From: a virus | Length of the DNA stretch: 63,009 nt | Strand: one strand, 5' to 3' | Virus record (IMG/VR): IMGVR_UViG_3300042514_001623 | Coordinates: 1-63,009 of that record | Shown: piece by piece, positions 7,905-20,000 of the stretch | How positions within the stretch are numbered: position 1 is the first letter of the stretch | Layout: each line of letters opens with the position of its first letter | The notes under the pieces: generated by a model | The model's database searches: none | Seen by the model: only the letters and a program-made list of their open reading frames with translations | What the model was told of the DNA's origin: nothing | Program-made: the position numbers and the translations under genes

Positions 7905-9773
7905 ATGAGCACTGCTGACCCCTACGCGGCCCTTGCCCGACTGCCCGGCAGCACTTTTCGGAAAGAGGTGATTCCGGCCTACTCGTCCGGTGACGTGTAC
8001 GCGCCCGAGTCGACCACGCTGGGCATCGACACCTCAATCTTCAGCGGCGACCGCGCGCAGTTCCAGAGCAAGTACAACTGGCCGGAAGACCTGGGTGATG
8101 GCCGCTACGCGCTGACCTTCCAGGCCCCCGGCGGCCACAAGTACGACACCCTTCGGGCGACCTACAAGCTCGACCCGGCCACGGGCGAGTACGTCATGGA
8201 GAGCGCGCCGGTGAGCACCCGGCAGGTTTCCAGCAGCCAGAACATGCGCGATGCGGCCGAGAAGGGCATCCCCTTCGTTGCGGCCGTGCTGGGCGGGGCC
8301 TACGGTCTTTCGCAGCTTGCAGGCGCGGGTGCGACAGCCGGCGCTACGGGCAAGTCGGGTCTGGACGCCTACATGCTGACCGGCGCCTCGGAGATGTCCA
8401 CCGTGGGCGGCGCGGCAGCCGGTGGCGGCGGGGCGGGTGCGGTGGGCTCCGGTTCGCTGGCCTCGGCCATCGCAGCGCCTATGGAAGCCGGTCTGCTGAG
8501 CACTGGCGGCGCGGCCACGGCCGGCCCCACCGCAGCCGGCACCACGGCCGCAACACCAACCCTGGCCAGCGCCGCGTCATCGGCAGGCCCGGCCACCATG
8601 GCCAACACTTTCGGGAGCACCGGCATGAGCGGTTTCGGCGACTGGATTCAACTCGGCGGGCTGGTGAACAGCATCGTCAACAAGCCCAAGGCCCCGGACA
8701 CGAGCGGCCTGAACGAGGCTGCACGGGCGAACGCGGGCATTGCCGACCGGCAGCAAGGCCTGGCCGAAAAGCAGTACGCCGACTCGCTGGCCCTGTTCAA
8801 CGAGTTCAAGCCCTTCCTCGTGCAGCAGATGCAGACCTCTGCCAGCGAGCAGCAGAAGAGCATCGGCCGCAGCGACGACCAGTGGAACAGCTACCTGACC
8901 ACGTACCGGCCGCTGGAACTGCAGATGGCCGAGAAGTCGGCCAACTGGGCCAGCGAGCCACGCATGCGCGCAGAAGCCGAGCGCGCTGGCGCCGAGGTGC
9001 AAGGCCAGTTCGACCGAGCGCGCACGATCACCAGCCGCAACCTGAGCATGGCCGGCGCCAGCCCCGAGAAGATCGCGGCGCTGGAAGCCGCCGGCCGGCT
9101 GGAAGAGGCCAAGGCAGTGGGCGGCGCGCAGGGCGAGACGCGGCGCGCGGTGGAGAAGGAGGGCATGGCCTATCTGGACAACGTGGCCCGCTTCGGCCGC
9201 GGCATGCCCAGCACCGGCCTGGCGGCGGCAGGGCTGGCCGGTAGCCAAGGCGCGCAGGCCACGGGCGGTTACGGCACGCTGGCGAATGCGCAGACGCAGC
9301 CCGCCGCCGCAGCGAACCCGCTATTCAACAGCGCCGTGAGCGCGAACAACAGTTCGGGCAGCCTGTTCGACCGGCTTTCGGGCACGCAGGCCGACGCCAA
9401 CCTGCAGAGCTACAACCAGACCATGGGCACGCTGGCCGGGCTGAACCAGTGGGCCAACAGCGGCAGCAGCTGGTTCACGAGCAGCAAGAAGACCAAGAAC
9501 GTCGGCGGCGACGTGAAGGGGGCTGCTGACAAGGTGGAGAAATCCGGCGCCAAGCACTGGGCCTACAAGGATGGCGAGGGCGACGGCAACACCAAGGCTC
9601 GCATCGGGCCCATGGCTGAAGACCTCGCTGCGGTGGCGCCCGAGGTGAGCGACGGCAAGCGCGTGGACGCGATTTCCCTGGCCGGGCTGCACCACGCTGC
9701 CATCGGCGAGCTCACCCGCGAGGTGAAGGCCCTGAAGCGCCGCCTGACCCTGGCTGACGCCGCAACCGCCTGA
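7905..9773 (+). CDS. Virion protein with C-terminal S74-type chaperone domain, 622 aa
   Basis: Residues about 1-110 form a small polar domain. A hydrophobic glycine/alanine stretch (FVAAVLGGAYGLSQLAGAG) and a low-complexity Gly/Ala region (about 150-235) follow. A long helical part (about 260-440, with QQGLAEKQYADSLALFNEF) comes next. The last 95 residues (SSKKTKNVGG..., KHWAYKDG, ARIGPMAEDLAAVAPEV, then LKRRLTLADAA) match the peptidase S74 intramolecular chaperone. The helical and hydrophobic middle resembles internal or ejection proteins more than a fibre, so it may be an injected protein that borrowed an S74 end. The role is uncertain; the S74 call is firmer. Confidence 0.6.
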   Translation: MSTADPYAALARLPGSTFRKEVIPAYSSGDVYAPESTTLGIDTSIFSGDRAQFQSKYNWPEDLGDGRYALTFQAPGGHKYDTLRATYKLDPATGEYVMESAPVSTRQVSSSQNMRDAAEKGIPFVAAVLGGAYGLSQLAGAGATAGATGKSGLDAYMLTGASEMSTVGGAAAGGGGAGAVGSGSLASAIAAPMEAGLLSTGGAATAGPTAAGTTAATPTLASAASSAGPATMANTFGSTGMSGFGDWIQLGGLVNSIVNKPKAPDTSGLNEAARANAGIADRQQGLAEKQYADSLALFNEFKPFLVQQMQTSASEQQKSIGRSDDQWNSYLTTYRPLELQMAEKSANWASEPRMRAEAERAGAEVQGQFDRARTITSRNLSMAGASPEKIAALEAAGRLEEAKAVGGAQGETRRAVEKEGMAYLDNVARFGRGMPSTGLAAAGLAGSQGAQATGGYGTLANAQTQPAAAANPLFNSAVSANNSSGSLFDRLSGTQADANLQSYNQTMGTLAGLNQWANSGSSWFTSSKKTKNVGGDVKGAADKVEKSGAKHWAYKDGEGDGNTKARIGPMAEDLAAVAPEVSDGKRVDAISLAGLHHAAIGELTREVKALKRRLTLADAATA

Positions 9774-9784
9774 AGGACCGCAGC

Positions 9785-11047
9785 ATGAACCGAATGATGA
9801 CCCTGGGCGATGTCATCGACGCCGGCAACAAGGGCCGCGACGACCGCCAGCGCCAAGAGCAGTACCAGCGCGGGCTGAAGCAGCAGCAGATCGGCGACGG
9901 CGCCAACGCGCGAGCCAGCGAGGTGTTCCGCGCGGCCATGGATGGCGGTGAGGACCGCGACATCGCCATGTTGCGCGCCAGCGAGGCCTACGGCCAGCAG
10001 TTTGCCGAGGCCGGGCAGTGGCAGGACTACCTGAAGCACGAGGCCGCGGTGCACCCGCAGCGCCTGCGCGTGCGCGCCAAGGCCTTGCAGCAGTTCCAGA
10101 TGGACAAGAACCCCGAAAAGCTGCTGCGCACGGTGTACGCGACGGTCCCTGACGGCAACGACATCGAGGCGATTGAGAACCTGCCAGGCGGCGCCCCGGT
10201 GGACCGCGGCACGGCACCCACGGCGGCCAAGACTGCGCCCATGACGCTGGGGCAGGTGCAAGGCAAGTTCGACACCGAGGTGATGAACCCGTTGGGCGTG
10301 AAGGCCGAAGCGCCGCCGCCGGTGGTGAACCCTGGCACGCCAGGCGACGGCCGGCTGGGCGCCCCGAGCGGCCCCGCGGCGCTGCGCGTGCGCCTGAAGA
10401 ACGGCGAAGTGCGGCCGGTGGATCTCAACGGCTTCCTGAAGGGCGTGCAGCAGTCGCTGCAAGACCCGGTGAAGTCGGCCGAGAAGGAGATCGAACTGAA
10501 CTTCTTGCGCGCGCAGGAGGCCATCAAGGCCGCCCGTGCCGAAGGGCTGGAGCGCGTGAAGGGCGAAGAGACGCGCAAGACAGAGAAGGTCAAAGGCACG
10601 TTTCAGGCTGACCGCGACGCGCGGCAGGCCGCCGACCGGCGCACGCTGGCCGACATCAACAACACGGCCGACCTCGAACGCACGCGCATCACCGCGGCAG
10701 CAACCACGGGGGCTGCCGGCATCCGCGCCGGCGGCGGCAAGGACGATGACGACGGCGAGATCAAGACCCTGGCGCAGGCCAACCGCGCGGTGGAGACGGC
10801 GCGCAACGCGCTGAACCAGGCCACGACGGCCGCCAGCAAGATCCGGCTCGATGGCATGGACGGCCTGAGCCTGAGCGGCGAGGAACGCGCCGCGCGCGTG
10901 GACGCCGACCCGCAGGTGAAAGCCGCCCGCGCAGAATACGAGCGCGCTCTGGCCGTGCGCAACGACCTCGCATCCGGCAAGAAGCCCGCCGCAGGCACCA
11001 AGCGCCCCGCCGACGCCCGCCTCAACCAGTTCCAGGTGATTCGCTGA
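9785..11047 (+). CDS. Helical internal virion/ejection-type protein, 420 aa
   Basis: The protein is strongly alpha-helical, charged and Q/A/R rich (RDDRQRQEQYQRGLKQQQ near the N-terminus; EARN-type coiled coil in the last third). It has no catalytic motif and a Pro-rich linker near residues 160-200. Proteins of this composition encoded directly before a giant virion enzyme are often internal head proteins ejected with DNA. Its stop overlaps the start of the giant gene (TGATG), so the two are translationally coupled, which suggests they are packaged together. Confidence 0.5.
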   Translation: MNRMMTLGDVIDAGNKGRDDRQRQEQYQRGLKQQQIGDGANARASEVFRAAMDGGEDRDIAMLRASEAYGQQFAEAGQWQDYLKHEAAVHPQRLRVRAKALQQFQMDKNPEKLLRTVYATVPDGNDIEAIENLPGGAPVDRGTAPTAAKTAPMTLGQVQGKFDTEVMNPLGVKAEAPPPVVNPGTPGDGRLGAPSGPAALRVRLKNGEVRPVDLNGFLKGVQQSLQDPVKSAEKEIELNFLRAQEAIKAARAEGLERVKGEETRKTEKVKGTFQADRDARQAADRRTLADINNTADLERTRITAAATTGAAGIRAGGGKDDDDGEIKTLAQANRAVETARNALNQATTAASKIRLDGMDGLSLSGEERAARVDADPQVKAARAEYERALAVRNDLASGKKPAAGTKRPADARLNQFQVIR

Positions 11048-14000
11048 TGACGATGACCACGTTCAAGGTCCGCGGGCCTGATGGCCAGATCCTCAACATC
11101 CGCGGCCCTGCCGATGCGACCGACGAGGAACTGCAGGCGGTTGCGGCGGCGAACTGGACGCCTTCGCGCGTGGGCACCGAGCGCGGCCGCGCCACGCTGG
11201 CGCAAGCCAAGCCCCTGAGCTACCTGCCCGACCCGCTGGAGCCGGCATCGCCGAACGCCACGGCCGACATGCTCAACGCCGGGGTCGACGCCGGTGCACC
11301 GCAGACCGAAGCCGGCGGCAGCGTGCTCGATCGGCCGCGCGACCCGCTGGCCCAGGGCTTCCGCGCCGCCAGCCAGCAGCAGCGCACCCTGGCCGACACC
11401 GCCGCCACGGCCAAGAATGACCGCTTCTTGAGCGCGCGGGCCAGCGAGGCCACGCCGATGCAGAAGCAGGCCATGGCCCTGGACGAGTCCGGCGCCGGTG
11501 GCATCAAGCGCGGTGCCATCGCCGGTGGCGCGCAACTTGGGCAGATCGGCCTGGGCGCCATGCGCCTGGTGGGCGACCTGACCGGCTCCGAAACCATCGA
11601 AGGCATCGCTGCGGCGGGCAGCAGGGCCGCCGAAGGCACGTCCATGGCCTCGATGCAGGGCCTGGAAGGCGGCGAGAAGCTGGCCGCGCAGGTGACGAGC
11701 TCGATCATCAACTCGGCGCCGGCCCTGGCGCTGGGCGTCATCGGCGGGCCGGCGCTCACCACGCTGTTCGCGCAGAGCACCCTGGCCGAATACAACGCTG
11801 GCCGCAACGCGGGCTTTGATCCCGGCGAGTCGCTGGGCCGCGGCATCATCATGGGCATTGGTGAAGCCGCTGGCGAGCGTTTCGGCCTGTCCGAGCAGAT
11901 CGCGCTGCTGAAGGGCGCGGCCAAGGGCTTGCCGCAAGGCGAGGTTGCGCGGCTGTTCGGCAACATGCTGGTCAAGGAAATCCCGGGCGAGCAGTTGACA
12001 ACGCTGGTGCAGACCCTGGCGGACAAGATCGGCCCGGCGGCGCTGAACCCCGATGCCACGCTGGCGGACTATCTGGAAGCCGCGGCCGACACGCTGAAGG
12101 TGACGGTGGGGCAGTCCCTGGTGATGGGCGGCGGCCCGGCCGCAGTCACGACCGCGCGCAACACCTTCCGCGCGGCAGACCAGGCCGCAGCAGGCCCCGA
12201 GGCGCAGGCCGCGCAGGAGATCAACGCGGCAGCAGCCTCGTTCGAGGGCTTCTTCAAGCCCGCCGACACGGCCGCCATGCCCACCCAGGCCCGTGCCGAG
12301 AGCGTCAAGCGCTTCGATGAACTGGCCGCGGCGTTCGGGCTGGACCCCAAGGCCGCAGCGCGCGTGCGCGAGCAGGCCGGCGCCATGCCCACCGCGCAGG
12401 TGCCGGGCTTCCTGGCCCGCGTCACGCAGGCGCTGAACAAGCGCGGGTTCTTCCGCCAGCCGGTGGACGAGACGGGCGTGCAGGAACTGCGCACTCGCAT
12501 CGAGCCGGCGCTGGCGCCCGCAGGCACCAACGCAGCGACGGAGAGGCCCGCTGTCGAACAGCCTGACGTGGCAGGAACTGCCGGAGTGGCTGCTGGAGCC
12601 GGTGATGCAGGGGCACCTGCTGCTGTGGGAAGCGGCGTGGCTGTGGGACCACTGCCTGATGCAGACGGAGGAGTTCAGCCCGCTGCCGCCGCAACTGTTC
12701 CCAGCAGCGGAGAAGCTGGCCCTGCTGGAGATGGAGGCGCTGCCGGGCCTGCACTGACCCTGCTGCCCATCGACGCCGACGCGGCGCTGGCGAACATGGA
12801 GCGCCAGAGCGCGCAGGACTACGCCGACACCAAGGCCGCCGGCCGCATGCCCGAGCAGCCCGACTTCGAGCCGCGCGAGAGCACCGACATCCTGAACCCG
12901 AAGGGCGCAGCCTGGGCGGCCAAGGTGGGCGCGAACAAGCGCCTGAAAGAGCTCGGCGACGGCTACCGCCTGGCGCGCGTGAGCACGGGCTGGGTTATCA
13001 AGCCCGTGGCTCCCGTCAATACAATCGACACCGCATCGGCGCCCGCCGGCCCTATCGCGCAAGCGCCCGGGTCGCAGTCCGCTTCAGGGGCACCAGAAGC
13101 TGCCGGCGCCGATGCACTCATCAATGCAGCAGTCGAACCCCAAGCCCCGGAATCGTCAGCGACGACGCAGCCGAGGCCGCAAACACTCAATCTGGACGCC
13201 GTATCGGACAAAGGCCTTCTCAACGCATCTCTTGCTGACGCCGAGTTGCTTGCCAGCGTTGCCAAGACTGAGCCCGCTGGCAACAAGTTGCTTGGCTCTC
13301 TCAATGTCGAAACTAAGAGGCTTGTGCTCTCGGCCGTGAGCCGACTTGTCAACGACCGCGAGATTTTCAAGCGCGTTGTTGAGCTTGTCCCCGTCGAGGT
13401 GATGAACGTCCTTACCGGCAATAGCAGCGGGGCCGATGGCGGCAGCGACTACCGCGCGGTGCTCAAGAACTTGGCGGCCGTTGACGCTGAAAACCCGATA
13501 CCCGTCCTCGTTGACGCTGCCGACACGTTTGTTCGTGTCACGGCAAACGCTGCTGCAGAAAAGCTTGCGATGTCCAATGGTGCCGGCGCGGCTGCGCCTG
13601 ACCGCGACTCCGCATTGAGCGCAGTTGAAGTGGACGCAGGCTCTTTGCCGCCAAGCGAATTGGCAGGACGTGTTGCAGAAGAAAACGCCAGATGGCGTTC
13701 GCGCGATGCGGGAGTCAGTTCTGAGGACGGCAGCACCGCATTGGCTACACTGGACGATAGGCAAGTCAATTCTCCAACCAGGATTGATGAGCTAGGGTCG
13801 TCATCGGATGCAACCAATGACGGCCCGCCTACTGTACGTGCATCCAGAGCAAGCGCAAAGCCGCAGGGCGTGGCTGCCGAACAGTCGCCAGCCGAAGCGC
13901 CTGCCCCCGCCGACGCGGCCCCGCCCCCCGGCTACGAGGCCATCGAGCACACCACCGGCAAGGGCAAGGTTCTGCGCGGCGTGGTGGTGAAGGGCATCAA

Positions 14001-17000
14001 GGGCGAGGATGCCCTGAAGCTGGACGGCGGCACCTTCAAGAAGGACGGCGGCTACTTCGTGCGCGAGAAGCACTGGGGCCGGTTGCCTCCCGTGGTCGCC
14101 GGCAACGACCGCGGGGAATCTGCGCCTGCTGATGCGCCAGCCAGTGCAAGTACAGATGCACAGCCGGCCGCTGCGGTCGACAAGGCGAAGAAGGACCAGA
14201 AGGCTGAGTTTGACCGTATCCGCGCAGAGATTGCGGCCAAGAAGGCCCCCGCCCCCGTCGACACGTCACCAGGACGTGCACAGAAACCGGCGGAAAGTGA
14301 ACAGGTTGCGCCGAGCCTGGGCAAGGCGCTGCAGACGGCCATGGGCAAATCCGGCTGGGCCGCAGAAGACAAGGGCGAGGGCAACACGTTCTGGAGCAAG
14401 CGCCAGGGCCAAGAGCGCTACACCGCGCGCTGGGACCGTGAGCAGGGCCGCGTGGAAGTCACGGCACTGGAAGCCGGCGGCGTTGAGACGCAGATTGCCT
14501 TCTTCGAGGCAACCGACGCCCAAGATGCAGCGCGGCGAGCGGACAAGGCAGTCGCTGATGACTTGGCCGAAATCGCAGCGCGCAATGGCTCCGCTTCTTC
14601 CCCCGCGCCCGAGAAAACAACGCCTGCCACCGAGGTGAGTTCTTCACCGGCAGAGCCCGAAGTCACCTCGTCGCAGCAGCCGCTGAGCGACGCCGAGCAG
14701 AAGGAACTGGACCGCATGCTGGGCCTGAACGCATCGGTCGGGTTCAAGGACATGGGCGGCCACTGGATGGCCGAGGCCACCGGCAACAGCCTGCGCATGC
14801 CGGTGCGGGCCCGCGGGTCTAGCAAGGACGCGGCGCGAAGGAACCTGCTGCAGGCCGTGCGCCAAGCGCGCGAGGAGCAGCAGGCCACCGCGGCCCCGAG
14901 TGCGGCGGCCGCGCCTACCCCAAGACCCGTGCAAACGACGGCCAGCCGCGTAGCCGATGCTCGGGCCATCGGAGCCCAGGCCTACGCAGAGGACGCCGAC
15001 CGCGTGCCGCCGCAAGCCTTCACGACCGCAGAAAAGCGGGCGTGGCTGGATGGCTACGACAACGCGCCGCCGCGGGCGTCCGCAGCACCGGCCCCCGCCC
15101 CCGCCGCCGCCGACCCCACCCTGGACGACGAACTGAACGACGCCCTGGGCAAGCTGGGCGACGTGCTGGGCGACGTGTTCGGCGCCAAGAAGAACATCAC
15201 CGGCCCGCAGTACGGCGCTGCCGACCTGCTGCCGGCTCTGTCCAAGGTGGTTGAACTGCTGGTGCGCAAGGGCTTCAAGAGCTTCGCCCAGGCCGCTGGC
15301 AAGGCCGCGGCGCTGATGCGCGCCAACGAGAAGACCGCGGCGCACGTCGACGCCATCACCCCGCGCCAGTGGAAGGCCGCCTACAACGCCATCGCCGAAG
15401 GCACCGAGGGCACCGACACTGAGGAAGCCCTGTCTGCGATGACGGCCGAGCAGGTCAAGGCCATCGTCAGCCCGGCCATTCCGCCAGCAGCGGAATCCGC
15501 GCCGGCGCCGGAAGCGCAGAATCAGGCCAAGGAGCCCGCCAATGGAAATGCACCACGCCAACTGGATCGCCCAGGCCAACGAGCACTGGAAGGAGCACCA
15601 GCCGACCCGGTACAAGCGCCTGATGCAGGCGGGCGAACTGGGCAAGGCGCTGAAGGAAGCGGCAGCGCAGACGGCGACCGAGTTCCAGGCGCTGAAGGAG
15701 CAGGGGCTGGACGCCCTGGCGGCGTGGGAGATGGTGCGGGAGCGCTACCTGTTCCCGGCCGAGGAGCCGGGCGCAAGCCCCGCGGAGAGCCCAAGCCAAG
15801 GGTACGGCGCGATGCGCGACCTGACGCAGACCCTGGGCTCTTTGGGGATGGAGCCGGACCCGATCCGCAAGGACTGACCGCGCCCAACGTGGCGCCGCCG
15901 GCCCCGCCGGCATTCACGCCCACGGACTTCGAGATTGCCGACGACCTGGCGCTCGGCGAGGGCGGCCAGAAAGCCAAGTACCGCGGCAACGTCGAAGCCA
16001 TCCGCCTGCTGCGCGACCTTGAGGCCACTGGCCGCACCGCCACGCCGGCCGAGCAGCGTGTGCTGGCGCGCTACGTGGGCTGGGGCGGCATCGCGCAGGC
16101 CTTCGATGCGGGCAACAAGGACTGGACGCGCGAGTACGCCGAGCTTAAGGAACTGCTGACCCCGGAAGAGTGGGCCACGGCCAACGAGAGCACCCAGTAC
16201 GCGCACTACACCTCGCGCGAGATCATCGGCGGCATCTACGAGGCGCTGGCCCGCATGGGCTTCACCGGCGGCAAGATCCTTGAGCCTGGCAGCGGCGTGG
16301 GGAACTTCGTCGGGCTGATGCCGGCGGGCCTGCGCACTTCAAGCCGCTTCACCGGCGTGGAGCGCGAGGCCATCGCTGTGGGCATCGCCAAGCAGCTGTA
16401 CCCGCGCCAGAACATCCAGCGCGCCGACTTCACCGAGTTCATCGGCAACGATGGCTTCTTCGACCTGGCCATCGGCAACCCGCCTTTCGCGCGCAACCCG
16501 CTGACCGACAAATCGGGCCGCAAGCACCTCACGGGCTTGTCGGTGCACAACTACTTCTTCGCCAAGGCCGTGGACATGCTGCGCGAGGGCGGCATCCTGG
16601 CGCAGGTGGTGTCCAACAGCTTCTTGGACGCCAAGCGCGACACCGCGCGCCGCTACATCGCCGATCGCACCGAGTTCCTGGGCGCCATCCGCCTGCCCAA
16701 CAACGCCTTCGCCAAGAACGCGAACACCGAAGTCACGACCGACATCGTGTTTCTGCGCAAGCTGCCCGAAAGCGAGTGGGGCAGCCGCAGCGGCAAGGAG
16801 AACCGCGACCGCTGGCTGGACACGCAGAACATCACCGACCCGAACGGCGGCGATGACATCCCGGTGAACCGCTACTTCGCCGAGAACCCCGAGATGATGC
16901 TGGGCCAGATGGGCCGCTACGGCACCATGTACGGGCCCGGCCAGCCGGCCCTGGTGGCCAAGCCCGGCCAGGACACGGCCGCACTGCTGCGCGCTGCCAT

Positions 17001-20000
17001 CGCGCGCCTGCCCGAGGGCGTCTACACCCCGCCGGCCGTGGCCAACACCGCCGCCATGGGCGACGCGGCCATCGTGGCGCTGCGCAACCCCAAGGTGCAG
17101 GAGGGCGGCCACTACGTCGAAGGCGACAAGCTGTACCGCCGCCTGCAGGACGTGGCCGGCGAGGCCCGCGCGGTTGAACTGACCCCGGACACCCAGTGGA
17201 CCGAGAAGACCAAGCTGGGCGAGGAAGGCTTTGCGCGCATCAAGGCGCTGGCAGGCCTGCGGCAGACCCTGCGCGACCTGCTGGCGGCCGAACTGGCCGA
17301 CGCCAAGGACATCGAGGCGCTGCGCACGCGCCTGAACACGGAGTACGACGCCTACGCCAAGCGGCACGGCCTCATCAACGACCGGCCCAGCGCCCGGGTG
17401 TTCGATGACGACCCCGACTACCCGCTGCTGGCTTCGCTGGAGCACGGCTTCACGCCGGGCATCGGCGCTGCGGCCGCGCGGAAGATGGGCGTCAAGCCCA
17501 TGCTGGCCACGGCCAAGAAGGGCCCGATCTTCAAGGCCCGGGTGATCGAGAAGCGCACCGCGCCGACCCGCGCCAGCAGCCCGGCCGACGCCCTGAACAT
17601 CAGCATGGCCGAGCGCGGCCGCATCGACGCGGCCTACATCGGTGAACTGCTGGGGATCAGCGGCGAGGAAGCGCTGCGCGACATGAGCCAGGGCGCCAAG
17701 CCGCTGCTGTTCATGGACCCGGCCAGCAACGAGTACGTGCTGCGCGACGCCTACCTCTCCGGCAACGTGCGCGCCAAACTCGCGCAGGCCCGCCAGGCCG
17801 GGATGATGGCCAACGCCCGCGCGCTCGAAGAAGTGCAGCCGCCCGACGTGAGCGCCGGCGAGATTTCGGTGCGCGTGGGCTCGCCTTGGGTGCCGACGCC
17901 GGTGTACGAGGCTTTCGCGCGCCACCTGTTCGGCGACGGCACCTCGGCCAAGTTCATCTACGTGAAGGCCAACTCTTCCTTCATGGACGCCATATCGGGC
18001 GAATCCGACGTGGCTTCCAGCGCCACCTGGGGCACGCCCAGCTACCCGGGCCCGCAGATCCTGACCTCGCTGATGAACAACCGCGAGATCAAGGTGATGT
18101 TCAAGGACGCGGACGGCAGCCTGAAGGTCGACCGCGAAGCCACCGATGCGGCGAACCAGAAGGCCACCGAGATCAAGCAGGCCTTCAGCGACTGGGTGTT
18201 CAGCGACCCGGAGCGCGCTGACGTGCTGACCAAGGCCTACAACGAGGCCAACAACAACTACGTGACGCGCGCCTTCGACGGTGGCTACATGCAGTTCCCG
18301 GGCAAGGTGCCCGACAGCATCATCAAGTTCCGCCGCCACCAGCGCAACGCCATCGCGCGCATCGTGCAGGACCGCACCGCGCTGCTGGACCATGTGGTGG
18401 GCGCCGGCAAGACCTTCACCGTGATCTCCGCGGCGATGGAGCTCAAGCGCACCGGGCTGGCGAACAAGCCTCTCATCATGGTGCCGAACCACTTGGTGAA
18501 GCAGTGGGCGGCCGACTTCTACCGCCTGTACCCCGGCGCCAACATCCTCACGGCCACCAAAAAGGACTTCGAGAAGACCAACCGCCGCCGCTTCCTGGCC
18601 AAAATCGCCACGGGCAACTGGGATGCCGTCATCATGGCGCACTCATCGTTCGGCTTCATCAAGCCGGCGCCCGAGTTCGAGGCCCAGTTCAACGAGCAGC
18701 AGGTCAAGAACGTGATGGACACCATCGACGCGGTGAACGCGGGCGATGCTGACGAGGGCACCAAGAAGCGCACGGTCAAGCAACTGGCCGCGTTGAAAGA
18801 GCGGCTGGAGAACCGCATCGACGCGCTGCGCCAGAAGCCGATCGACGCGCTGCTGGACTTCAAGGAAATCGGGGTCGATCAGCTGTTCGTGGACGAGGCG
18901 CACTTGTTCAAGAACCTGATGTTCACGACCAAGATGCAGAACGTGCGCGGCCTGGGCGACTCGGCCGGCTCGCAGCGCGCCTACGACCTGTTCATCAAGA
19001 CGAACCAGCTGTACGCGCAGAACGGCCGCGGCCAGGGCGTGGTCTTCGCCACCGGCACGCCGGTGTCCAACTCGCTGGCCGAGATGTATCACATGATGCG
19101 GTACCTGATGCCGCAGGCCCTGCAGGAGGGCGGCTTCGAGTCGTTCGACGCCTGGGCCAACACCTTCGCATCCGTCGAACAGGTGTGGATGCAGAAGATC
19201 TCGGCCAACGGCTTCAAGGCCGACAACCGCATGAGCACCTTCGTGAACACACACGAACTGCTCAAGATGTTCGATCAGGTTGCGGACACCGTGACCATGG
19301 ACGACATCAAGAAGGCCTACGCCGAAGAGAACGACGGCCGCGAGTTCCCCCTGCCCAAGCTGAAGACCGGCCGCCGCCAGCCGGTGTCCCTGGACAAGAG
19401 CCAGGCGCAGGAGGACTACATGGCCGCGGTGGCGGCCCGTGCCCAGGCCATTGAGGGCAAGCGCACCAATGAGAAGGGCATGGACAACGCCCTGAAGATC
19501 ATGGGCGACGCGCGCAAGGCCGCCATGGACATCCGGCTGGTGGATGTCACCATCACCGAGCGCGAGAAGGGCGGCCGCATCGACCGCGCCGCCGACGAGA
19601 TCGCAGCGCGCTACCGCCAGTACGGCGACGTGAAGGGCACGCAACTTGTTTTCTCGGACCTGGGCACGCCGATCAAGCACGCCCGCGAGGAAATGAAGGA
19701 GTGGGAGGCGCTGCAGGCCCGCATCCAGAAGGGCGTGGACCCGGAAACCGTGACCGCGGCGAACTTTGGCAACGAGGCCGCCATGAAGGTGGTGGAGGAC
19801 GCCGAAGACGCGCAGCGCGAGATGGACGAGAAGGGCGCCGACTGGCTGGACGCCGTGAAGGCGGCCTTGCGCGGTTTCTCGGTGTACGACGACCTGCGCG
19901 CAGCGCTGGTGGAGCGGGGCATTCCCGACAGCGAGATCGCCTTCATCCACGACTACAACACCGACGACCAGAAACTCAGCCTGTTCCGCAAGATGAACGC

